A DNA stretch of 64,000 bases, taken from assembly GCA_934045905.1 (NCBI GenBank), contig OW203763.1, positions 49,080,121 through 49,144,120 of the forward strand, written 5' to 3'. A program made the translations under genes and the position numbers. Source of the DNA: Leuctra nigra. Its lineage: Eukaryota; Arthropoda; Insecta; Plecoptera; Leuctridae. The notes beneath the pieces were generated by a model that did no database searches, had not been told where the DNA came from, and was given only the letters and a program-made list of their open reading frames with translations. How positions within the stretch are numbered: position 1 is the stretch's first letter; each line of letters opens with the position of its first letter. Positions 10,705 to 22,600 of the stretch are shown piece after piece.

Positions 10705-12098
10705 CATGGTACCATGCATGGTAAGTGTCTTACTCATACATGGTAAGAGTGGAAGTTCGGCACCGAAACATTTTGATTTGGGTGGGAACAAGGAAAACAA
10801 TTCTCAGAAGATTGCTCATGCATTTGTACAACATTTCCGTACTAATTTTACCGAAGATCTTGGAGAATCTGACGGAAGTTTTCAATCTCAAGGAGGTGTG
10901 CAGACCTATCATCTAAACACAATTTCCTTTCATCCTATTCTTGTTGAGAGAGCGTTGAAAAAGTTGAAGCCGGACTCTGCCACTGGCCCTGATGATATAC
11001 CTGCAAGGATTCTGCATGAATGCGCTAGGGAACTGTCACCATCTCTAAGTGTCTTGTTTGATATATCTATGAGGACTGGCGCATTACCTTTCCAGTGGAA
11101 ACAGGCCGACGTTGTCCCTATATTTAAATCAGGTAATCGAAGTTCCATTTGTAATTATAGGCCAATATCGTTAACTTCAGTGGTAGGTAAAATTATGGAG
11201 AAAGTTGTGTCTTGGGAACTCTTACTACATTTGCAACAGATAAATGCAATAAATTCGCATCAGCATGGATTCCTTCCTCGAAGATCTTGCATCACTTTGC
11301 TTATAAAAGCTATTGATGACTGGCAGTTTTATCTGGATAAAGTAGCAGGTGCCAGAATAGATGTGATATCCCTCGACTGGGCTAAAGCTTTTGATAGGGT
11401 TCAGCATAATAGACTCCTCATAAAGCTAAAAGCTCATAATATATCGGGCGAACTGCTTCAGTGGATGCGTGGTTTTCTGATTGGTAGGAAGATGCGTGTC
11501 ATATTTGATGGGGCTCATTCAACAGATCAAAATGTTTTATCGGGAGTGCCACAGGGATCTGTTCTTGGGCCTTTACTGTTTACCATCTTCATGTTAGACC
11601 TGCCTAACTGTGTAACTTCTACCATGTGTCAATATGCAGATGATTGCACACTATACAGACACATTCAAAGCCCGGAGGATGTGCAGCTTCTACAACAAGA
11701 CTTACTGAGCATAGAAGACTGGTGTAAAACAAATTATTTGGACCTTAATCTTAAAAAATGCCAGTATATTTCAATTTCAAGATCCAAGAAAAGGATGACT
11801 CATGTGTACAAGATCAGCGATATGGTGATAGAATGCTGCGAATCCATGCGAATTCTTGGTATAACAGTTTGCAGTGACCTGAAGTGGAATGTACAGACGG
11901 AGATCGTGAGAAGTAAATCTGCCAGAGTCCTCAATTTTGTAACCAGAATTTTACATCATGCAAGTCCCAAAGTGAAGAGAAGTATTTACCTTGGCCTCGT
12001 CAGACCGATAATTTCATACGGTATACCAGCTTGGCATCCAACAACTTCTGCCAACATCAATAAGCTGGAGAGAATACAGAAGAAAGCGACAAAATTTA
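10655..12098 (+). pseudogene. LINE1 reverse transcriptase domain (frame-shifted, split by D2)
   Basis: This is the reverse transcriptase that copies LINE RNA at the nicked target. Motifs in order are NYRPISL, QHGFLPRRS, LDWAKAFDRV (first catalytic Asp), SGVPQGSVLGPLLF and QYADD (YADD at 11633-11644), then the thumb region with LERIQKKATKF. It is in a different frame from the endonuclease because of a small repetitive insertion around 10690-10740 (several copies of CATGGTAA). The true product would be one protein, not one starting at the ATG at 10655. Coding is cut at 12098 by element D2; the frame continues at 13053. The catalytic residues are intact, so the copy is fairly young. Confidence 0.85.
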
Positions 12099-13052
12099 TT
12101 AAGCGAGCGGAGCGAGCGTCTCCACTTGACTCTTGCGGCACTTTCTCTGTGTGTGTGTTTGTTGTTTTTTTTTTTTTTTTGCTGGTTCAACCCACGTCGC
12201 ACCGGTCAACGTATCGATCTGAAATTTTGCACACACCTTCATCTCATACTAACTTAGACCTGTATAGTTTTTGAGAAAGATCCGTCCATAAATAAAAAAA
12301 AAATCATGTTTTCCCATATAAATAGCATTGTAGGTTCGAGGAGTCCGTTGCGGCCGCTCGATGCGCCCCATTCAAAACAGCTCGGAAGCAAGCAGCTGCC
12401 TATCTATTTTATTGTTAGAATACGTTTTACGGTATGATATATAGTTATAGCAATACCTGCTAGGTTATACTTAGGTTTTATATTATTTTCTTGAAGAAGA
12501 TGTAATTAATGTAGGTATAGGTTATTATAAGAGTTTTAACATGCAGTCTTACTTTAAATCCTTTTAAAGGTTGAGCTAATTATTTGTAGACCGGCAAGTC
12601 TGCTTGATTGTAAAAACAGTTTGGTTAGTTGTTAATTGAAATTAATTTTATAAAATATTTTATTTATTTAGTCGATATGTTTCTTATAGATCCAACGAGT
12701 TAGGTTTATGTTAGGTAAGCAATGTGTTAGGTAAGCTCTATTAAACGGAACGGTCTGTTTGGATAATATTTCTTAAATTAGGTTTGCTCATACTAGCACT
12801 TAGATAATGGTCTATTTTGTGGATTGAATCTATGTATTTTTATTTTGTATTAATCCATAATACCTAAATATTCCAATAAATACACATGAGTGTAGTGTTA
12901 CTTGCAATGAGAAGCAAATTCATTTTTTTAATATAATTTAATGGATCGTGCTTCTAGATTTCAATTGTTTTACGTATATTATTGATTATGGTTCGAGGTG
13001 TTGCACGTATCCGTGCTCGCTTATCAACGCGTTACACAGAGCGTTTTCCTAG
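12099..13052 (+). mobile_element. element D2: Helitron-like element inserted in LINE1 RT
   Basis: It begins TTAAGCGAGCGGAGCGAGCG and ends GAGCGTTTTCCTAG, with the same AACGC...GCGTT hairpin as D1. The insertion is 954 bp, between A and T, with no duplication: removing it restores an uninterrupted RT reading frame across the junction (KFI to TGRRD). The reading frame that runs on from LINE1 to 12274 inside D2 is accidental. Confidence 0.8.
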
Positions 13053-13393
13053 TTACTGGTAGAAGAGATTTATGCAGTAAAGACCGTCTTAAACTCACAA
13101 GTCTAATTTCTATTCAAATTTTTTTTCAAGAAGCAGACATTTTATTTTAAAAAAAGATTATTTTGCAAATGGTGGACATGGGTCCAATTAATCGTATATC
13201 TGTAAATTTAACGAACATAACAAGAACCAATCTGATTGGGATGATCACGCCACCATTTGCAAGGACGGTCAGTTATCAAAATAGTTTTTACTGCAGAACA
13301 TCTAAATTTTTTAATAATCTACCAGCTAATATTAGGGAACAGAATGATTTTCATATTTTCAAATCTTTATTGCGGAATTTGTTATCTAATTAG
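13053..13393 (+). pseudogene. LINE1 C-terminal region after D2
   Basis: This continues the RT C-terminal region in the same frame once D2 is removed. It ends with the usual LINE C-terminal pattern (RTVSYQNSFYCRTSKFFNNL, then a short tail and a stop at 13391-13393). One in-frame stop lies at 13148-13150. Confidence 0.75.
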
Positions 13394-13496
13394 TTTTTTT
13401 TTATTTTGTTGTTTTTACGTTCGGAGTTTATGTTACTTTATGGTTCCATTACAATGCCTACTGTTATTTTAATTTATATAGTATATTTATTTTACA

Positions 13497-13548
13497 GCTG
13501 GTAGTGGGGCACTTGTGCTATGGGGATTGTCCTATTCCCACTACCAGC
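13497..13548 (+). other. LINE1 3' UTR stem-loop
   Basis: GCTGGTAGTGGG at 13497-13508 pairs perfectly with CCCACTACCAGC at 13537-13548 around a ~28-nt loop, about 35 bp before the AATAAATAATAA tail. LINE reverse transcriptases often recognise such a 3' hairpin; that role is inferred. Confidence 0.6.
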
Positions 13549-13582
13549 AAAACACTGTATATTTTTTGGTGTTTTGAAAATA

Positions 13583-13666
13583 AATAATAAATCTTTCTTC
13601 TATCGCCATGACAAAATTATAAAAAAGCCATTACCAAAAGTAGCTTGATTCATAGATACTGGTTCT
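13583..13666 (+). mobile_element. element C1, internal piece 3
   Basis: It matches the reverse complement of the C3 interior (TTTCTTCTATCGCCAT, then TAGCTTGATTCATAGATACT) and ends in CTGGTTCT, one arm of the target duplication of the next insertion. Confidence 0.7.
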
Positions 13667-14399
13667 CAGGGCCGGCTTTAGGCATAAGCGACGTAAGCGA
13701 CCGCGTACAGTGGCACAGGATAGGTTGCACTTTCATCATTTTTCGAAAATTTATTTTTTTGTGCCATCATGTTATTTGGCAAATATTCAAGTTCAGAAGA
13801 AATAAAAAAATTTTTAGGGAAACGACGACTGATGTTTTGTAATGTCTCCAAACTAACTCGGTCATATTATGTTAATACCTTCCTTCTTCATAGATAAGTT
13901 CCTGAACTTTTTGTTTGCGCATGAAAAATTACCTAGAAAAATTGATTTCAATTTTTCAGTAATTTTACCAGAAACGCGTAGATTTACTTCAAAATGACCA
14001 TGAAGTGTTAAAAAATTCGGGAGCGTCCCCTCCCCCTCCCCCTCCCCCCGAAATCAGAGCATCATCTAAGAAAGCAGCACTTTTTAAAGAATATGGGAAG
14101 AAAAAGATAAAAGAAAGAGGCAGATCATGTCGAAAACTTACCAAAATTATTGAAATTATTTGTAACACTGGTAATTAATATTTCCCGGAAATAACAAATC
14201 TGCGATTCAAAATTGCACCAAATCGAAAGACCTTGAACCAAAATTTTCTCGGGTCGGCGCCCCCGAACTCCCCTGTTCGACCGTAATATTTCAAATTATT
14301 AAAAATGTCCCCCCCCCCCCCCCACCCCCCATAGAAATGTCATCCTGCGTACGCCTTTGATAGACGGCATTATCATTTTCGCTTACATCAAGAATGTCC
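13667..14399. mobile_element. hAT-like non-autonomous element inserted in C1
   Basis: The 733-bp insertion starts CAGGGCCGGCTTTAGGC and ends against CTGGTTCA, an 8-bp near-copy of the CTGGTTCT on its left. Eight-bp duplications and a CAGGG terminus are typical of hAT elements. No transposase frame is visible. The right end only weakly mirrors the left (CCCTG), so the class is tentative. Confidence 0.55.
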
Positions 14400-14429
14400 C
14401 TGGTTCAAATAGAAAGAGAAAATGTACTT
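14400..14429 (+). mobile_element. element C1, internal piece 4
   Basis: A short piece between two insertions that aligns with C3 (AATAGAAAGAGAAAATGTAC). Confidence 0.6.
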
Positions 14430-16388
14430 CCCAAGTAGCACAAATCATGGCCCATTGATGGCCCACTACCGGCTAGCCATGACTAAAGTCATGGCCCATT
14501 AGCGGCAGCCACGAGTGGCTCACCTAGTGAATTTGACAGTACGGCCATGAGTTTGCCATGAGTCGTGGCTAGACGGAGGAATTTAGTCAAGGGCCACTAG
14601 TGGCTGGCCGGGAGTTTTCCTTGAGTGAAAATTGACTCTGATCCAGTGGCAAACATCTGGCTGGCAGCCAGTGGGCCATGAGTGGCTGGCCGGGAGTTTT
14701 CCACGAGTGGCAAACAACTGGCTGGCCGGCAATGAGCCATGAATGGCAAACCACTGGCTGGCCGCAATGGGCCATGAGTGGCCCACGAGTGGGCATTGTT
14801 TTTCAGGTAAAATGACGGTTACAAACTGTGATGGAATTTGAAAATACAAAAAGATTATTAATTACTACAGTTTAATTAACATCCGTATGCATTTTTAGAC
14901 CACATATCTGTTGAGAAATGGACAATTTCAATTAACATGCGAATTTAAATTATTTTGCTGTCATGAAGATTCTCGATGACGATCTCTGGGGTGACGATCA
15001 GGCGGCTAACGCACTTGTCCACGGCGACGGATGTGATTTAGCGCGCTGAAACGCCTATACCTACAGTTTGCCCTGGGTTCTCTCCCGCTACCTCTCACAA
15101 TAATATTTGAAACCGGTGTTGAACTACAATCAGGATTGTGCTTTTACCAAACGCTTGATGTATTTTACATAGTGGAGTAGATGTAGTATTTTGGATATAC
15201 TTATTTTGAAGACAACAAGTTGAAATTAAGGTGTTGAAGCAAAATAAATACGACCAATGTTAAACAATCACAACCGCTCAGTAATTGTTGCGACTAATAA
15301 TAATTTCATTTCCATTGAACACAGTTAACTGTATCAAAAAATATGGTGTCAGGATAGACTCAGTTCGTTACGTGTTATGATTGTTCAAATAATTGAGGTG
15401 AGCATAGGACGCAACAATTGAAAAAAATCGATTTTGAGATAAAGGTGGCATTACATGCTTTGCATGGTAGTACTACTCCTAAAATTCAGAGCCGGCTTTA
15501 CCCGATCATCTCGGAGTATACAAAATTGCAATATAGTTTCGTTTTGATCCCAAGCTTTTCAAATAATAATCTCAGATCAGTAAAACTTAATTGTAATAGG
15601 TTAATTCAAACTTAAAATTTGGCGCCGAATCCTCGGGACGACTTGTGTAACGGTTTTTTTCACAATCATGGCCCACTCATGGCCCACTAGTAGCTAGCCA
15701 TAAGTTTCCATCACTACGCTGCACAGTCATGGCCCACTCATGGCACACTAGTGGCTAGCCATGCATGGCTTATTGAAGGCAAGATACTCATGGCCCACTA
15801 GTGGCTAGCCATGAGTTTTCCATCACTACGCTGCACAGACATGGCCCACTCATGGCACACTAGTGGCTAGCAATGCATGGCTTATTGAAGGCAAGATACT
15901 CATGGCCCACTAGTGGCTAGCCATGAGTTTTCCATCACTACGCTGCACAGTCATGGCCCACTCATGGCACACTAGTGGCTAGCCATGCATGGCTTATTGA
16001 AGGCAAGATACTCATGGCCCACTAGTGGCTAGCCATGAGTTTTCCATCACTAAGCTGCACAGTCATGGCCCACTCATGGCACACTAGTGGCTAGCCATGC
16101 ATGACTTATTGAAGGCAAGATACTCATGGCCCACTAGTGGCTAGCCATGAGTTTTCCATCACTACGCTGCACAGTCATGGCCCACTCATGGCACACTAGT
16201 GGCTAGCCATGCATGGCTTATTGAAGGCAAGATACTCATGGCCCACTAGTGGCTAGCCATGAGATTTTAATTGTGATGGCGAAACTCTCATGGCCCATGC
16301 ATGGCCCATGAATGGCTAGCCACACATGGCTGGCCAGCAGTTAGCCACTCATGGCCCATGGATTTAGCAAAATCTTGTGTTACTTGGG
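14430..16388. mobile_element. non-autonomous DNA transposon with internal minisatellites
   Basis: Terminal inverted repeats read CCCAAGTAGCACAAATCAT on the left and, inverted, CCCAAGTAACACAAGAT on the right. Both ends of the interior are packed with CATGG/CCATG and GGCTAGCC motifs; the middle (about 14820-15640) is unique AT-rich sequence without a usable frame. It interrupts C1 between GTACTT and TTGTAAATT. The superfamily is not identified. Confidence 0.65.
15660..16262 (+). repeat. 112-bp minisatellite in the DNA transposon
   Basis: GCACAG starts recur at 15721, 15833, 15945, 16057 and 16169, an exact 112-bp period, with very few differences. Each unit holds two CCACTAGTGGC/GGCTAGCCATG-type palindromic blocks. 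The near identity implies recent tandem amplification. Confidence 0.9.
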
Positions 16389-16618
16389 TTGTAAATTTAT
16401 TTCCACTTTTAGGATAGAAAATGTCTTGAAATAAACGATGCACAAGTCCTTTTGTAAAGTATTTCTCGGTGTTGATACTTTTATTTCAAAGATACGATTA
16501 AATATTTGGAAATGTAATTGACTTGGCTCCTTTTTTGATATCACTCCTTTTCGGTGTCGAATTTTTTTAAAGTAAAGATACTTGGCTGCCTTTTATTACA
16601 CGGAGTGTTTTTTCTGGG
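16389..16618 (+). mobile_element. element C1, right end (3' inverted-repeat arm)
   Basis: This is the inverted partner of the arm starting at 6896. It contains TTGACTTGGCTCCTTTTTTG and ends ACGGAGTGTTTTTTCTGGGA before a genomic T, as in C3 and C5. The arms are now 9.7 kb apart only because of nested insertions. Confidence 0.75.
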
Positions 16619-17677
16619 ATTTAAAATACTTTGAAAAATAATATCTTTCCTTTATTGGCCTTAACTGGAACAGGTTCCTTATTTATTAATTCATTTTTAA
16701 TGCTTGATCAATAGTAAAATATAAAGTGGTTGCTAGAGCCTCGCCCGGCAAGTGAGAGGTCCCGGGTGCGAGCCTGAATTCTGAATTGTTAATTACATAG
16801 CTCCAATATGAACTTTTGCAAAAGTTGTTAACACGCATTGCTCATGACATGGAACATTTTATCTAGATTCTTTTTATCAAGATTCTTTGCCCCATGAAAC
16901 TTAGTTAGGGATGCGTGAATAGAGGTCTCCGAAAATAATTTTTATTAATTTGAACAAAATTTAATAATTTTTTGAGTTTTTAATTTTACTACCAGCATAT
17001 GCACTGTGATGTATTTAAAAATAATAAATATCTTCAGAATGTAGGTATATTTTAACACATGACATGAGGTATGGGAAAATTGTTAAGATTTTGATTTCTA
17101 TAACATTTAAAAACTTCCAGTTATGTGTATTATATAAAAATCATAATACATATCTCAATAAATACCAACTGCATATGAAAAGATTTTCACACTCGGTCGC
17201 ACTAGGTGGATTAACATCCACCTATCTGAGGTTATCAGTAAAAACTATATTTCACACATATCTCAATGTTTAGTTTACATTATATTAGAAATTGGTTAGA
17301 ATCTGTCGGCGGAAAATGGTATAATTCTAATATGTACTAGGAAAATTGCCTTGTCCTTCCGGCTGTCTATTGAAAGAATGGGTTAACTGCGAATATCTTG
17401 AAAATTAATTACAGCTTGCAAAATTTTCTTGTGCTTATATGGTGAATAGGGATTTTGAGTGTGGAAAAAAACGTTTTTTTTCTGGAAAAAACGGATTTTT
17501 TTTCCTGGAGGTGGCAAAAATAGTTTTTAGGGGAAAAATTGAAAATTACTTTTTTTTGTTTGTTTCTTAATAACTGTTTATGTTCAGAATTATATTATGG
17601 AGGATTAAAACTATTTTTTGGCATGAGCATGACTTTGAGAAGTGGAGAATGTAGATTTTAATAAACAGTCAATAAGG
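16619..17677. other. no gene seen; possible tRNA-like fragment
   Basis: AT-rich non-coding DNA. Around 16735-16785 a short GC-richer stretch (GGCAAGTGAGAGGTCCCGGG, then TGCGAGCC) resembles the T-arm and B-box side of a tRNA-derived repeat but is too short to classify. Confidence 0.4.
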
Positions 17678-18145
17678 AAATGCATTCTCAATACAATGTA
17701 AATTATACATTTATTGAGATTCTCGAAAAAAAAACTGATAATAATATTATATGAATGAGAATTGTAATTTTAGAAATGGTAACATGAATATGGCTACAGA
17801 TCCTGTCATAGGGGGATAGAAGCTGTAAGAGGAGGACACTCCCCTGCTTTGCAAAAGGCGGGAGAATTTTTAAAACATCAATCTTACGGCTTTGTTATGA
17901 AATTACTTAATTGCATTTTAATTTTGTACAGAAAAGAACGGGTAATAATCCACATTTTGGTGAAAGATTCTTTTGTGAAGTATCGAAAAATTAATTCGTC
18001 GTGGTACCCAACAAAAAAATTACGAAATATGTGCTAAAATCAATTTTTCCCAAAATTCACTTTTTTTTCAAGAAAAAAAACGAAAAAACGTTTTTTTCCT
18101 CAAGATTTTATGGTTTGAAAAATTTGGAACCCTAATGGTGAACAA
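17678..18145 (+). repeat. dispersed repeat E, copy 1
   Basis: It aligns to 28150-28319 plus 29961-30262. Shared blocks are GAAATGCATTCTCAATAC, ATGGCTACAGATCCTGTCA, CTGCTTTGCAAAAGGCGGGA and TTTTGTGAAGTATCGAA. This copy is uninterrupted, and it shows where element F inserted in copy 2. Non-coding; family not recognised. Confidence 0.75.
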
Positions 18146-18220
18146 GAAAACTATTTATTAAATGAGCAATTAGTTGAGATCGGAGACCTCAATTCGGGTA
18201 TCCAAAATATTAGTTAGTTT

Positions 18221-18400
18221 TTAAGCGAGCGAAGCCAGGGGCTCTTTTTGTCTCTTTTGGCATGGATCTCTGTTTCTCGTATTTTTTAACTGTTACTGAC
18301 GATATACAGGTCACAGTTTTTCTTCCATCGAGCTTAAATTTTGCACACATGTATAAGGACCATCTCTAGGCGTTGCAGACCTTTTTTTTTGGTTCAAATT
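18221..18400 (+). repeat. element D 5'-end fragment
   Basis: It starts TTAAGCGAGCGAAGC and continues with TTTTGGCATGGATCTCTG and ATTTTGCACACATGTATAAG, which parallels the first ~130 bp of D1 and D2. The 3' end is not found, so the boundary is approximate. Confidence 0.5.
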
Positions 18401-18693
18401 TAAAATAATATATATTTTTTCCGATTGGTTGGTCCGATCTATTTGAAAACACCGTAAAAACCACCCTGCATATCTTATACAAATAGCCGATGAAATAAGT
18501 TTTCAACCCACGTTTTGAAAGGGAGTTTAATTTTTCTTGTACTTTACATTGAATTTATTTTAGGAGATTAGTAGATTATTAAACACTGTATACTATCTCG
18601 TATCTAACTCAAAATTGATTTTTTGTAGATGGCAAGTTATAGAATGGTGGTATGGAATTCAGTGCGACGTAAAACACTGCTACCAAGTGGAGA

Positions 18694-19076
18694 GGGCTGA
18701 GTAGTGAGCGTGCTGGCCTTAAAGATTTTTGTAATCGATTTTATCAATATCTTTTACCAATGAAATTGTTAACAAAATAAGGCTTTGTACGAGTCTTCAG
18801 AACAGTTCAATGAAAATAATTTCATAGCTTGGAATAAGTTATTAGTTTTATTTTGTCCAACAGATGTTTAGTACCATAATTTAACTAATTTCCGGGCACT
18901 AAACGTCTGAAGGGCAAAGTAAATCTAATAAACCATTACAAGCTATGGAATTATTTTCATTGAACTGTTTTGAAGACTCGTACAAAGCCTTATTTTGTTA
19001 ACAATTACATTGGTAAAAGATATTGATAAAAATCGATTAAAAACTCTACAAGGTCAAACTCACTACCCAGCCGTCT
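18694..19076. repeat. ~380-bp foldback element
   Basis: The two halves are inverted copies: TAATCGATTTTATCAATATC, CAAAATAAGGCTTTGTACGA and CATTGAACTGTTTT-type blocks occur on both arms around a centre near 18885. This is probably a MITE. It sits about 530 bp upstream of the host exon. Confidence 0.75.
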
Positions 19077-19590
19077 TAATTTTGAACAGACGTTAAATAG
19101 AATTAGAAGTAGACACAATGTAGAAATTGTGTTTCTACAAACACAAAAATTGCATGAAATTCAAAATAATTAATGTATTTACATGTATGCATCATCACAT
19201 CAGTGCTCTTTCGCCCGAATAATTTTCATTGTAAAACAAATCATTTGTAAAGAAATCGTTAGAGGAATTTGCTACTTTCATAAGGACTACTAATTTTTAT
19301 TAATCGGGTAAAAATCGGGCTACGAACTGATTTTTCGTGATCTCATGCGGGATGCGATTCCAGTCTCCAGAAACCGTTATTCCATAGTTGCGATTTGACA
19401 CCCGTAGTGTCATCTACCACCATTATCAGAAACCTGCAAAAAAATCCAAATCTTGTACATTTTTCCTTGATATTATCCTAATTTATTTGATATTGGATTG
19501 GATTATCACCTATTCTGAAGGCATCAGAATGATCTAATTTCATAAATAATTAACAATTTTTATTCATTGAAGTTTTGTGTTTGAGAAAAT

Positions 19591-19608
19591 ATCCTGTTTT
19601 TTCCACAG
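19591..19608 (+). other. splice acceptor of the large host exon
   Basis: A pyrimidine tract and CAG (ATCCTGTTTTTTCCACAG) precede position 19609. The reading frame of the large protein is open from exactly this point, with 29 codons before the first in-frame TTG at 19696 and no ATG until 19702. The upstream exon, presumably encoding the N-terminus, was not located. Confidence 0.7.
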
Positions 19609-22600
19609 ACATATGCGGCGACAATAAAGGCTGATAATGATGCAGATCTATCTTCCCAGGATTCCAGACCACATGACGAGACAACCGGCAACTCCTTGAA
19701 GATGCGGAAACCAAGCTATGATGCCCGTGAGATGCAAGCAAGAAACAGAACTGATGAGATCAATAATGCACCAGCTGCTGTAGAAGAAATATCAGTGTCC
19801 ATCATGAGCAAAACATCAGCTCACAGTTATGCTCAGAACCAAACGTATCATTCAAAAGACCAAAGAGAAGTAACTGATTATCCTAACCCTAACATGACAG
19901 CTGAAAGTGAAGAACATAGGGAAATGACGAATGATGATGAAAACATTGATACACAAACTGAAAGTAGATATTCTGGAGAAGAAGACACCGGAGAGTCAAG
20001 AGCTCAGGACACAATTAAAGAAGATCATTTATCACCAATCGCCATAATTAAAGAGGATTTGCCAAACGCTGGATATGAAGATAATTTGCCATTACCAACA
20101 GAAGAAAGTGTAGTTCTAGAGGACGCTGTCAGTGAAATGACAGCAAGGAACGAAACTGAAGAGATCAATGATGAAACGGCTGCTGTGGAAGCAGCATCAG
20201 TGTCCATCGAGAGCCACATTAACTCCGCTCAGAACATAACGCATCCTTCAATACAGCATCCAGAAGCAGAGGAGAATGATTCTAACACTAAAATAACAGC
20301 TGAAAATGAAGAAACTGCAAAATTGAATAATGATGATAAAAATATTGAAATAATAACTGAAAGAAGCAAGTATGGCAATGAAGAAACAAGAGCAGAAATA
20401 GTTCAGGACAAAATTGAAGAAGATTCTTCATCACCAACCGTCATTATTGCACAAGATATGCCAAAAGACGGCAAAGTAGATAATTCCTTGTTGCCAGCAG
20501 GAGAAAGTGTAGCACTAGAGGACTCTTACCGTGTGACGCCAGCAAGCAACGAAACAGAAGAGATCAATGACGAACCGGCTACTGTGGAAGAAACGTCAGT
20601 GTCCATCGAGAGCAAAACGTCAGCTCACAGCTCTGCTCAGAACGAAGCGCATCACTCAATACAGCATACGGAAACAGAGGAGCATATTACAGAAGTACCT
20701 GATGATACCAACATTGAAATAACAACTGAAAGCGAAGAACGTGAGAGATCGCAGAATGAAGATGAAGATATTGAAATACCGACTGAAAGTATAATTGCTA
20801 GAGATGATGAAACCGGAGAAGGTAAAGTTCAAGACGAAATTAATGAAGATTCTTCATCACCAACCGTCATTGATTTACAAGATATGACAAAAGATGCCAA
20901 AGAAGATAATTCTTCATTACCTACAGAAGTAAGTGTACCGCTAGAGGACTCTTATGATGAGATTCAAGCAAGGAACGGAACTGAAGAGATCAATGTTGAA
21001 CCGGCTGCTGTGGAAGCAACGTCAGTGCCCATCGAGAGCCACATTAACTCTGCAGAGAACAAAACACATCCTTCAATACAGCATCCGGAAACAGAGGAGA
21101 ATATTACAGAAGTACCTGACGATACTGTCACGGACATATCAATGAAAATTGAAGAACTTGACAAATTGAAGAATGATCATTCAGATATTTATACACAAAC
21201 TGGAAGTATAAATGCTGGAGATGACGAAACCGGAGAAGGTAAAGTTCAAGACGAAATTAATGAAGTTTCTTTATCACCAACTGTCATTATTCCACAAGAT
21301 AGGCCAAAAGATATACCAATGGAAAAAAGTGTACCGCTACAGGACTCTTACGGTGAGATGCCAGCAAGGAACAAAACAGAAGAGATCAATGATGAACCGT
21401 CTGCTGTAAAAGCAATATCAGTGCCCATCATAAGCAACAGTTACTCTGCTCAGAACAAAACGCAACCATCAATACAGCATCCGGAAACAAAGGGGAATAT
21501 TACAGAAGTACGTGGTGATACTAACACTGAAATAACAGCTGAACTTGATGAACTTGATAAATTGAAGAATGAAGGTGAAGTTGTTGATGTACAAACTGAA
21601 AGTAGATATTCTGGAGATGAAGAAACCGGAGTAATAAAAGTTCCGGACGAAATTATTGAAGATTCTTCATCTCCAACCGACATGATTCCACAAAATATGT
21701 CAAAAGACGGCGAAGAAGAGAATTCTTCATTACCTACAGAAACCGTACCGCTAGAGGACTCTTACAGTGAGTTGCAAGCAAGGAACGGTACAGACGGAAT
21801 TAATGAACAACCGGTTGCTAAGGTAGAAGTGTCAGTGCCCATCATGAGCATTAACACAACATCCAAGAAAAGTGCAGCACTTCAAGGCGAAAAGAGCAAT
21901 TCAAGTATAAACGCTGAACTTCCTGATACTGGGAGCACTATGCCAGTAAACAACCCTGAACCACGCAAATACGACCCTTCGTACATAGAATTGGTAACTG
22001 AATTGAATCACAATATAGACGAAGATGATCAAGTTAAATTTTTTGAAAACTCAGAAGTTACTCACGACAGAGGTGAAGAAGGTGATCCTCAACCAATTAA
22101 CATTCTTGGGAACACTTCATTTGGAAGAACACAACTTCCTTTGAACAACAGCGACGAAGAAATGACTTCCATCTTAACAGGTTCAATAAACGATTCGCCA
22201 AATTCCAACGAAGAACAAACTCCGGTGAATAGTGATAAAATATCAGAAGCTTTAGAGCATGCAAGGCTGGCAGAATATCCTTCGCCCCCTACTGACGGAA
22301 TTTCAGATCCTTCAGAAACTTTAAGGGATGAAAGTAAAGAAAACTCTACATCACGAATCGTCGAAACTCCGGAGTATACGCTGAAGCATGAAAGCGATTC
22401 TCTAATACTAACTAACGATAATCAAAGTGAACCACAAAATGTCGAAATAGAAGGAAGTTCTCATTCACCAATTACTGGTATTTCAGAGGACACTCCTCAT
22501 GACAGTAACGAAGAAGTAACTGAAGCCTTCCTCTTTGTGAACACAACCGATGATGGCAACGTACCAGAGGATGATTATGTAACAGATAATAAAAAGATAC

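Larger units (their letters stand above)
8694..13582 (+). mobile_element. LINE1: APE-type non-LTR retrotransposon with 2A peptide and PHD finger
   Basis: A 4.9-kb element, about 3.9 kb without the D2 insertion. It has a ~280-bp 5' leader, one long reading frame (N-terminal peptide, 2A, PHD finger, apurinic-type endonuclease, reverse transcriptase, C-terminal region), a 3' UTR with a 12-bp hairpin and an AATAAATAATAA tail. Both flanks align to the C3 interior, so it inserted into C1. Damage is light: one frameshift near 10690, the D2 insertion, and one in-frame stop at 13148. The layout matches CR1/L2-like elements known to carry 2A sequences; the clade was not tested. Confidence 0.85.

Noticed and set aside
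12101..12274. C-terminal extension of LINE1 RT
   Set aside because: This stretch is element D2; the true C-terminus resumes at 13053.
15660..16262. CRISPR-like regular spacing
   Set aside because: These are contiguous 112-bp tandem repeats with no unique spacers, in a eukaryotic transposon.
6896..16618. A 9.7-kb autonomous transposon with long inverted ends encoding an RT
   Set aside because: Comparison with the 1061-bp C3 module shows that the RT and other parts are later insertions into a non-coding module.
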